Source of the DNA: Sphingomonas sp. IC081 | GTDB taxonomy: Bacteria; Pseudomonadota; Alphaproteobacteria; Sphingomonadales; Sphingomonadaceae | Length of the DNA: 64,000 nt | Direction: 5' to 3' | NCBI RefSeq assembly: GCF_006874585.1 | Contig: NZ_CP029761.1 | Span: forward strand, 1,747,001 to 1,811,000 | Part shown: piece by piece, positions 44,429 through 51,016 of the stretch | Layout: each line of letters starts with the position of its first letter | Position numbering within the stretch: position 1 is the stretch's first letter | Position numbers and translations under genes: made by a program | Notes under the pieces: generated by a model | Database searches by the model: none | Told to the model about the DNA's origin: nothing | Seen by the model: only the letters and a program-made list of their open reading frames with translations

Positions 44429-45667
44429 TCAGCCCAGACGAAGCGACGCGGCATATTGGCGCAACAGGTCGGCCATCGCGGTTCGCGTATGCGCTTTGTT
44501 GCCGATCACGATCTCGGGATGGAGTTCCTGGCCGACCGGGGTGCGATAGCCACGCGCGAGGTCGCCGCTTGCGTCCTCGACGACGATGCGGTGGCCGCGG
44601 GGGCTAGCCGGCCCCGCATAGCGGGCGGTGAAATCGCCGAGGCGTCCCGAGAGCCCGGCGGCCATTTTGCTCCATCGGATGTGGCCGGCAGCGAATTGTT
44701 CATCGGGTGCACGGCCGCGGGCAAGCCAGAGGCGGAACTGCGCCCGCTGCTGGAGCACCGAATTGCGGGTTCGCTCCATCGTTCGCGCGAGTGGCAGGAT
44801 ATCGGCGTCGGCATCGAGCCGGGCGAGCTCCGCGTGGTCGGCGACGATCAGGATATCGGTATAGTCGCCCTGGCGCAGGATCTGGCGGAGCGCGGCGTCA
44901 TCGCCGGGCGGCGGGGCCGGCAAACCCGATGGCGGATGCAGCCCGGTTTCGGCGTCGACCACAAACAGCGGCGCAGCCTCATGTCCAGGCCGTTCGCGCA
45001 GCATTGCGAGGATTCCAATCGTCCCTGCCTCGCGTTCCGAAGCGCCGAGCAGGAGCAGGCGCCGCTGCCATGATACGGGCGCGGGCATGTCGGTCGGGCT
45101 TGGCCACTGGCTGGGAAGCGGCCGTGCGACGCGCGGGTTGTCAGGACGGTCGATCTCGGACGGCGTGGCGGCGAAAGATCGTCGCGCGACGTCGAAGATG
45201 TCATCGGGCTGGCCGCCGCCATCGAGAAATCCCTGTTGGTATGCCGGCGGGCGAACATCCTGTTGCTCAGCGCGGGACGGCGACGGTGGGCGCGCTGGCC
45301 AGCCCGCGACGGCTGCATACTTCCCATCGGCATAGGCAACCGCAGCGTCCCAACCATAGCCATGAACGTCGCGGGCATGAAGAATGGCGGGATTGCGGCT
45401 GTCAGTGCTGCCCTGCGCGATCTGGCATTCGATGCAGGCGAAGTTCGCGGCCGTGCGCTGGCGCTCGGTTTCCAGTCGGATCGCCTCGTTGAGCGGGCGA
45501 AGCGCCTGGACACGCTCGCGGGCACGCGCCATGCGCTCGTCGAGCGGCGCGTCGTTCGGCAGATCGGGGAAGCGGCGCCAGGCGTCGGCGAGCGCATGCG
45601 CCTGGTGGGCCGGACGGCCGTGCGCCATCCAGCATCCCGCATCGGCGGGATCGAAGCTGTCGGTCAT
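44429..45667 (-). CDS. Hypothetical plasmid protein with Rossmann-like segments
   Basis: A 412-residue protein starting MTDSFDPADAGCWMAHGRPA. The N-terminal part is helical with a Cys pair (FACIECQIAQ). The middle RRLLLLGASEREAGTIGILA, then YTDILIVADHAELARLDAD, suggests an alpha/beta domain. No family is recognised. It lies between the DarB-like gene and the PRTRC cassette on the same strand. Confidence 0.62.
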   Translation of the reverse strand: MTDSFDPADAGCWMAHGRPAHQAHALADAWRRFPDLPNDAPLDERMARARERVQALRPLNEAIRLETERQRTAANFACIECQIAQGSTDSRNPAILHARDVHGYGWDAAVAYADGKYAAVAGWPARPPSPSRAEQQDVRPPAYQQGFLDGGGQPDDIFDVARRSFAATPSEIDRPDNPRVARPLPSQWPSPTDMPAPVSWQRRLLLLGASEREAGTIGILAMLRERPGHEAAPLFVVDAETGLHPPSGLPAPPPGDDAALRQILRQGDYTDILIVADHAELARLDADADILPLARTMERTRNSVLQQRAQFRLWLARGRAPDEQFAAGHIRWSKMAAGLSGRLGDFTARYAGPASPRGHRIVVEDASGDLARGYRTPVGQELHPEIVIGNKAHTRTAMADLLRQYAASLRLG

Positions 45668-45688
45668 GGCGATCTCCGATCCGGCGTG

Positions 45689-46165
45689 TCAGCGGCTGGC
45701 GAGCAGCACGGCCAGGGCGCGCGCGAACACATCGTCGCCGGCGTCGTTGACGATGACGGCATCGGGATTGGTGGCGCGCACGGCGCGGGCAACGATCGCG
45801 AGTGGCCGCTTGCGCAGCGGATATTGCAGTATCTGATCACGCTCAATCGTGACCAGATTAGTGCGGAGCAGACGCTTCAGGCGGCGGCCCTCGACGGCGC
45901 GAAGGAGAAGATCGCTCACCTCGATCTCGAGATCATGATCGCAGGCGATATCGCCGAGGCAGCGCGGCGGTCGGTTGGCCGTGAGCCAGGCATCGACGTC
46001 GGTTTCTGTCCACCGGCCGACCTGATGATAGAAGTCCGCCCCGCCCGATCCCTGGTTGCGCGCATGGAAAGCAAGCTCGCCGTCTATCCAGACCTCTGCG
46101 GTAAAAGCAGCGGTTTCCTGCGATAGCGCGGCACTATAGGAGATGCGCCGAAGTTCGATTTGCAT
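45689..46165 (-). CDS. Hypothetical protein
   Basis: A 158-residue protein, MQIELRRISYSAALSQETAA..., with FTAEVWIDGELAFHARNQGS, GADFYHQVGRWTETDVDAWL, CDHDLEIEVSDLLLRAVEGR. It resembles small proteins near PRTRC loci. No family is named. The start at 46165 follows TCTGGAGAACCCCC. Confidence 0.64.
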   Translation of the reverse strand: MQIELRRISYSAALSQETAAFTAEVWIDGELAFHARNQGSGGADFYHQVGRWTETDVDAWLTANRPPRCLGDIACDHDLEIEVSDLLLRAVEGRRLKRLLRTNLVTIERDQILQYPLRKRPLAIVARAVRATNPDAVIVNDAGDDVFARALAVLLASR

Positions 46166-46224
46166 GGGGGTTCTCCAGATTGCTCCATCACGCGGAGCAC
46201 CTCCCCCATCCCCTCTCCCCTTCC

Positions 46225-46509
46225 TCAGGGGCAGCCCGAACTGTCGTCCGCGCCGCAAGGACGGTATTCGGCATCGTAGGAGCGACTGTTCTCGAATTCG
46301 GGATCGTCCGTTTCGTCGACCAGATAGCCGGTGACCTCCTCGGCTGGCTCCGCGTACAGCACGGCAGCGACATTCGGAAACAGACGAACAGGGAAAATCC
46401 CGCACCCGACAATAGCGTCAGCCTGCCGCATGGCGTCCGCATGATCCTCGGCGGTCACCGCAACCTTGACCCTGATCGTCGTAAAGACATGGACATGATA
46501 GCCTCTCAC
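46225..46509 (-). CDS. Small hypothetical protein
   Basis: A 94-residue protein, MRGYHVHVFTTIRVKVAVTA..., with EDHADAMRQADAIVGCGIFP and an acidic C-terminus (VDETDDPEFENSRSYDAEYR). The ATGA overlap with the upstream gene supports it. Function unknown. Confidence 0.62.
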   Translation of the reverse strand: MRGYHVHVFTTIRVKVAVTAEDHADAMRQADAIVGCGIFPVRLFPNVAAVLYAEPAEEVTGYLVDETDDPEFENSRSYDAEYRPCGADDSSGCP

Positions 46510-46781
46510 GCCAGTATCTCCGACCAGCCACCGGCGGCGCTGATCCAGACCATCCCCAATGCGCGGAGTGGCATTTCCATGCCATCACTGGACTCGGCGA
46601 GCGGATCACGCACGAGCACGCTGCCGCGGTCGTTGGCGCGCTGAGGGGCGCGCCCGCCGAGCACCATCAAATCGCCGCGCCCGCCCGGCATGTGAACGAT
46701 ATCACCCGGCCTCACCTTGGCGGCCAGCACGCGGCCAATAGTATAGTGCAGGGTCCAGCCATTTTCCTGAACTGAAGCCAT
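46506..46781 (-). CDS. Small hypothetical protein
   Basis: A 91-residue protein, MASVQENGWTLHYTIGRVLA..., with KVRPGDIVHMPGGRGDLMVL (beta-rich, Hint/SH3-like spacing) and GMVWISAAGGWSEILA. The start at 46781 follows AAAGGAGACCATATATGG. No family is recognised. It belongs to the leftward operon after PRTRC ThiF. Confidence 0.6.
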   Translation of the reverse strand: MASVQENGWTLHYTIGRVLAAKVRPGDIVHMPGGRGDLMVLGGRAPQRANDRGSVLVRDPLAESSDGMEMPLRALGMVWISAAGGWSEILA

Positions 46782-46895
46782 ATATGGTCTCCTTTGTGTG
46801 GGTTTTTGGGGGCAAGATTCTTCCGTCGCTCCGCCGGATTGACGTGCGGTTTGGGCCGGCATGGGACCGGCTTGCACAGGGCAATGCAGGTAGTC

Positions 46896-47654
46896 TCAGT
46901 CGCCGCGCGGAAGCGGGATCGGGACGGCCTGACCGCTCGCGAGATTGATGAAGGCGCCGGCGTGGCCGATCGAACCGCGGCCAAGCAGATCGAACAACAG
47001 CGCGAGGGAGTGGCTCGCCATGACGCGGTTGACGAACAGCGACTGGCGTTCGAGCGCCTCCGCGACCGAGCACGATGGGGCATTGTCGTCGGGCACGCCG
47101 TCGTCGGCGAGCTCGGGGAAATATTCGAGCACGGTCGGGAGACGTGGGCGATCCTTGGCCGCGGCGCGGCCCGGACAGCCGATCAGATACTGACCGTCGC
47201 TCGCGCGATTGCCGAGGTCCATCCAGTAGGCGGGAATGTTCCTTTCCTCGGCGAGTGCTGCTCCGATCGCACGGCGGGCCGAGGCCGTGTCGACGCAGGT
47301 GATGAGGATATCGGCGCCTTCGACGCCGATCTTGCCGGGCGCGCGTCCGTGAACCGCCTTCCAGGCGAGGCCATGCGCGAGGTTGATCCGCTCGGTCAGC
47401 GTCCGCGCTTTGGGGTTGCCGAGGTCGCAGCGGAAGAAGGGCTGTCGGCCGAGGTTGGCCTCGGTGACGATATCGTCGTCGACCACGGTGACATGAAGCG
47501 ATCGCGAGGAGATCGCGCGCAGCGCCGTGTCGAGCGAGGCGAGTCCCATAAGCATCTGTGCGCCGTTGCCGCCGCAGCCTATGAGCAGAACCTTAAGCAT
47601 GCGGTCGCCGAATGCGGCTGGAAGAAAATGGCGGTCGCTGGTGTCAGGCGGCAT
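46896..47654 (-). CDS. PRTRC system ThiF-family (E1-like) protein
   Basis: A 252-residue E1/ThiF-fold protein. The ATP loop is LKVLLIGCGGNGAQMLMGLA. VTVVDDDIVTEANLGRQPFF carries the D-x-D and N-x-x-RQ adenylation residues. ILITCVDTASARRAIG follows, and a candidate catalytic Cys lies in NAPSCSVAEALERQSLFVN. E1-like enzymes adenylate the C-terminal Gly of a ubiquitin-like protein. It overlaps protein A by 11 bases. Naming rests on the whole cassette order, which matches PRTRC (ParB-related, ThiF-related cassette) loci. Confidence 0.9.
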   Translation of the reverse strand: MPPDTSDRHFLPAAFGDRMLKVLLIGCGGNGAQMLMGLASLDTALRAISSRSLHVTVVDDDIVTEANLGRQPFFRCDLGNPKARTLTERINLAHGLAWKAVHGRAPGKIGVEGADILITCVDTASARRAIGAALAEERNIPAYWMDLGNRASDGQYLIGCPGRAAAKDRPRLPTVLEYFPELADDGVPDDNAPSCSVAEALERQSLFVNRVMASHSLALLFDLLGRGSIGHAGAFINLASGQAVPIPLPRGD

Positions 47655-48306
47655 GATGGTCTCCTGCGAATGGGCTGCGCGGCAGCGGAATGAACATGCC
47701 GCCCGCGCAGAGGCGCGACGCTCTCGTGGGGCCGTCGGGCTGGTCCAACCGGCCGAACACGAGCGATATCTTCGTCGCATGCGCGTCGTCGGCATCGTCG
47801 GTGGCGCTGAAGAAGGATGCGCCCGCCCCGTGACTGTGGATGTCGCAGATCATGTGCCAGTCCGGCGACAGGACCGGCGTGCGGTAGACGAGGCGCGAGG
47901 GCGTGGCCTCGTCAATGACGGGAAATTCCACGGCGAACTCCCGCGTCGCCTCGTTCCAGAGAACGAATGCCGCCGCCTCATTCGGCAGAGCGGCGCGTAG
48001 AAAATCGAGGATCGATGCGAGATGTTCGCTGGGGATGAATCCACAGCGCAGGTCTGCCTTGGGGCCGCCGACACTGCCATAAGGAAGGTGCGCGGCGATC
48101 GGCGGCGTGACGGGGATGTCGAGCGCGAGCCATGGACGGCGCAGAATCAGCAGGACGCCGTCATTCCCCACGGCGAGGCCGTGTCCGACGCGAGCGGCGC
48201 GAAGCGCGTCGAGGGCGGGCGATCCTCCCTGGAGCGGGACCGGATAGCAGGGCACATCGGCAAGCAGCGCGGCCGCCGTGGGATCGTCGGCGAGTAGGGT
48301 CGTCAT
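47644..48306 (-). CDS. PRTRC system protein A (JAB/JAMM metalloprotease)
   Basis: A 220-residue protein whose C-terminal half is a JAMM domain. A Glu-containing strand (FAVEFPVIDEATP) precedes ICDIHSHGAGASFFSATDDA, which fits H-x-H-x7-S-x-x-D exactly. Such domains are Zn proteases that remove ubiquitin-like tags or process their C-termini. The N-terminal 90 residues are a conserved PRTRC-A region (RRPWLALDIPVTPPIAAHLP). The start at 48306 overlaps protein B as ATGA. Confidence 0.9.
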   Translation of the reverse strand: MTTLLADDPTAAALLADVPCYPVPLQGGSPALDALRAARVGHGLAVGNDGVLLILRRPWLALDIPVTPPIAAHLPYGSVGGPKADLRCGFIPSEHLASILDFLRAALPNEAAAFVLWNEATREFAVEFPVIDEATPSRLVYRTPVLSPDWHMICDIHSHGAGASFFSATDDADDAHATKISLVFGRLDQPDGPTRASRLCAGGMFIPLPRSPFAGDHHAA

Positions 48307-49121
48307 TTCGCGCCTCCGATGATTTTGCCGACGGTCATCGGCTCGACCGAGGCTCGGCGCGCAGGCCCTCGGGCGCCGGCGCCGAAGGCCTTGAGACGTC
48401 CGACCGGAAAGCGCTTCGCCCGGCGGGCGGCAAGATCGTCCCAGAGCCTGACCAGGCCGCCCTTGCCGCTGACGGTGAACTCCTGTCCCGGATTGGGGTG
48501 CGTCGACCAGCTGTCGAACACCGCTCGCTCGAACTCCGGAATGGACGCGATGGCGATCGCTCTCGGTATCGGGATATTGCCCCAGCAAAGTGAGCCGTTG
48601 ACGAAGACATTGAGGATAGGTGAGTGCAGCACGCGGGTGTCGGCAGTGGGGCGCTCGTTCACAGGAAGCGCGTACACGCCGAGACGCGACCGGGTGGCGA
48701 TGAACAGATGTGCGGGATAGGGGACCGGCACGACGGTTCGTTCCGTCAGGACCCGAAGCCCCGCCAAGCGCGTCGACAGGTCGAAATAGGCCGGACGCAC
48801 CTGCTCCGGCACCCACCATGCGAGCATGTCGGGGTGAGCGACCAGCACGTTTTCCGGAAGAAGTTCCGGCCGGACCGTCCGCCCGAGGGCTTCAGTCCAT
48901 TGCCGCAGATGCGCGCGCGACAACGGGACGCCCGCCGCAATCGTCGGCCGGCCCTCCTCGTCATGCTCGACGGCGTGCATGCTGGCGAACGCCGCCGCAT
49001 CCCCGCGATGGGGACCATGGGAACTGAAATTACGCGGACCCTCGCTGCGGTAGAGCAGGATCGCTCCTCTCAGGACCAGACCGCCGCCAGCGGCTTCGAA
49101 CTGGGTTGAATGTTCGGACAT
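48303..49121 (-). CDS. PRTRC system protein B (predicted E2-like)
   Basis: A 272-residue protein. The block RPTADTRVLHSPILNVFVNG, SLCWGNIPIPRAIAIASIPE, FERAVFDSWSTHPNP has a single Cys in N-G-S-L-C-W-G-N, the position expected for the active site of the prokaryotic E2 family D that I recall PRTRC-B belonging to. It would carry a ubiquitin-like protein as a thioester. The ATG at 49121 was chosen for the GAGG at good spacing. A TTG at 49133 overlapping the protein F stop is possible. Confidence 0.85.
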   Translation of the reverse strand: MSEHSTQFEAAGGGLVLRGAILLYRSEGPRNFSSHGPHRGDAAAFASMHAVEHDEEGRPTIAAGVPLSRAHLRQWTEALGRTVRPELLPENVLVAHPDMLAWWVPEQVRPAYFDLSTRLAGLRVLTERTVVPVPYPAHLFIATRSRLGVYALPVNERPTADTRVLHSPILNVFVNGSLCWGNIPIPRAIAIASIPEFERAVFDSWSTHPNPGQEFTVSGKGGLVRLWDDLAARRAKRFPVGRLKAFGAGARGPARRASVEPMTVGKIIGGAK

Positions 49122-49129
49122 GAGATACC

Positions 49130-50221
49130 TCAAAATTGGGCTGGATCGAGCTGGATCAGCTCTTGCGCTGCGAGCAGGAATTCCGCGCCGAGCCGCAGCG
49201 ACGCGAACCAGTCGTCGATGTGGTTTGCATCCGGCAGTGGGCAGAGCCCGGCCACCTCCATGAAGCCCATCTCCATGCCGTTGCGGCCGACGTCATCCAG
49301 TTCGCGCGCGAAGTGGTCGAAGGGAACGAGCGTGAGTGGTGGGAGGGACGAGCATTCCTCGATGCCGGGGATATAGTCGTAGGCGACCTGCAAATCGAAG
49401 TCCCAGGCGTTGCGTTCGGGCCGGAGAGAGCCGACGGCCTTATGCGCCGTGCGCAATCTCGCCAGCTTCTGCCGCAGACCGGCTGGGAGCCGCGCCGGTG
49501 GCGCCGCGTTTGCCTCGATCATCCATTCGGGCCGCCGCGCGTTCATCTCGGACGGCAGCGTGAGTTCATCGAGCTCGTCTGCACCCGCCCCGTGATAGGC
49601 TATCAGGCTTTGGCGGGCGCCCTCGTCGTCGATCTCGCCGTCCCAATAGTACATTGAAATCTCGTTGAAGAGATCCCGGTAGCCGAAGATCGGAAGGACA
49701 CGGCCGAGGCACTGCTCGAGCGCCCTGTACGCGGCGGCGCGCCACGAAATGGGGGCATTGCCGGTTTCGATCCACCCGAGGTCGATCTGGCCCAGGCTGT
49801 GGCAGATCACGGCAATAGCCGGCGTGCCGTCCTCTTCGTTGAGAATGACGGCAACCCTGAAATCGGCGATTTCAATGGGATCGAGGATTTTGAGCACGGC
49901 GGCGTTGAAAACGCCTTCGATATGCCGACGGGCAGCCGCGCGCGTGTACAGTTCCGACGACGTTTCCCGCGCGGCGACCCAGCGGCCGATCAGCTTGTGA
50001 TGTGGCGGCAGCGGCGCATCGAATATCGCGGGGACATCCGCCGAGATCGCGACGACACGCCCCGCAAGATCAACCGAGCGGCGGGAGGCGCAAGCCGGAT
50101 GGGGATGCAAGCGGTTCGGGGGTTTCGCGGTTTCCGTTGCTGGGATCGGAGAGGATCCGCGCATGGAGCGCCTGGGCTTGGCTGCTGCAGGCAGGCTGGG
50201 AGATATCGGTCGAGTTGCCAT
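49130..50221 (-). CDS. PRTRC system protein F
   Basis: A 363-residue protein. Recognisable middle and C-terminal segments are PAIFDAPLPPHHKLIGRWVA, FRVAVILNEEDGTPAIAVIC, YRALEQCLGRVLPIFGYRDL, FNEISMYYWDGEIDDEGARQ, YIPGIEECSSLPPLTLVPFD, GLCPLPDANHIDDWFASLRL. Assignment comes from position and overall resemblance to PRTRC-F. Function is unknown. The N-terminal 40-50 residues are basic and less certain, since a start nearer 50164 is possible. Confidence 0.8.
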   Translation of the reverse strand: MATRPISPSLPAAAKPRRSMRGSSPIPATETAKPPNRLHPHPACASRRSVDLAGRVVAISADVPAIFDAPLPPHHKLIGRWVAARETSSELYTRAAARRHIEGVFNAAVLKILDPIEIADFRVAVILNEEDGTPAIAVICHSLGQIDLGWIETGNAPISWRAAAYRALEQCLGRVLPIFGYRDLFNEISMYYWDGEIDDEGARQSLIAYHGAGADELDELTLPSEMNARRPEWMIEANAAPPARLPAGLRQKLARLRTAHKAVGSLRPERNAWDFDLQVAYDYIPGIEECSSLPPLTLVPFDHFARELDDVGRNGMEMGFMEVAGLCPLPDANHIDDWFASLRLGAEFLLAAQELIQLDPAQF

Positions 50222-50294
50222 CGTTCTCGATCCATTCGATGAGGCTTCTGTGGGGTGCGGCCGGGATGGCCGCGCGCTTGCGTTGCGGCATCGA

Positions 50295-50501
50295 TCAGCC
50301 CTTGGTGCCGACCGCGCGGCGATACTCGGTGACGTGCGCGCCGCCGGTTACGCCGCCATCGATCATCTCGGCGTTGAGGATCGCCGGATAGAGCGTCGCG
50401 TGGTAGGCACGCAGGGCATCGGGGTCGCCCGCGAGGTGTGGCGGCACCGGAAGATCGATGCCATCGTAGCGATAGGCGCGCCTGAGGTGATTGATCTGCA
50501 T
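50295..50501 (-). CDS. PRTRC system protein C (small, predicted ubiquitin-like)
   Basis: A 68-residue protein, MQINHLRRAYRYDGIDLPVP..., ending in the RRAVGTKG tail typical of PRTRC-C, with a C-terminal Gly. The family is predicted, as I recall, to adopt a beta-grasp ubiquitin-like fold, which makes it the likely substrate of the E1/E2/JAB partners in the same operon. The start at 50501 follows ACGGAGGTTCGT. A longer frame running in from upstream is Arg/Ser-rich and was rejected. Confidence 0.88.
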   Translation of the reverse strand: MQINHLRRAYRYDGIDLPVPPHLAGDPDALRAYHATLYPAILNAEMIDGGVTGGAHVTEYRRAVGTKG

Positions 50502-50544
50502 ACGAACCTCCGTGTTGATGATGGGACAGTGCGAACGGCGCCGC

Positions 50545-50979
50545 TCAGAACAGGGTGGCGGGCTCATCCGGCTTGGCGTCGGCCGGCGGGCTGGTCGGCG
50601 TCTGGATTTTGGGAGGGCTGGTCGGCGCTGGGGGCTTGGTTGCCGCAGTCTTGGCAGCCTTTGCCTTCGCAGTTTCCGCGGCGGCGGCCTTCGCGTCCTC
50701 GTCAGCCTGCCGCTGCTCCGCGACCTGGTCGGCGAGCGTCCTGCGCGTGGCGATAAGTTGGCCCAGCGCGCCGTCTGCGCCACGGGCCAATTCCGCATCG
50801 ATCTCCGCCGCGCTGGCCGTGATCGAGATCGGCCGGGTCTCGCTGGCGTCGAGTGCGGCAGACTTGGGGTCCGCCTTGCGCGGAATGATGGTCAGGGTGA
50901 CGGTCTCGTCGGGTCCGGCAACGAGGTCGAGGCCGAGCGAATAGCGGGCGAGCAGCGGGAGCAGGCTTGTAACAAGCAT
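50545..50979 (-). CDS. PRTRC system protein E
   Basis: A 144-residue protein. The N-terminal LVTSLLPLLARYSLGLDLVA, then TVTLTIIPRKADPKSAALDA, ETRPISITASAAEIDAELAR is the PRTRC-E core. The C-terminal half is a charged Ala/Lys coiled coil and a Pro-rich tail. The ATG at 50979 follows AAAGGACTACCGAC. Function unknown. It directly follows the ParB-fusion gene. Confidence 0.85.
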   Translation of the reverse strand: MLVTSLLPLLARYSLGLDLVAGPDETVTLTIIPRKADPKSAALDASETRPISITASAAEIDAELARGADGALGQLIATRRTLADQVAEQRQADEDAKAAAAETAKAKAAKTAATKPPAPTSPPKIQTPTSPPADAKPDEPATLF

Positions 50980-51016
50980 GTCGGTAGTCCTTTGTCTGGG
51001 AGTGTGGGGAAGCGGG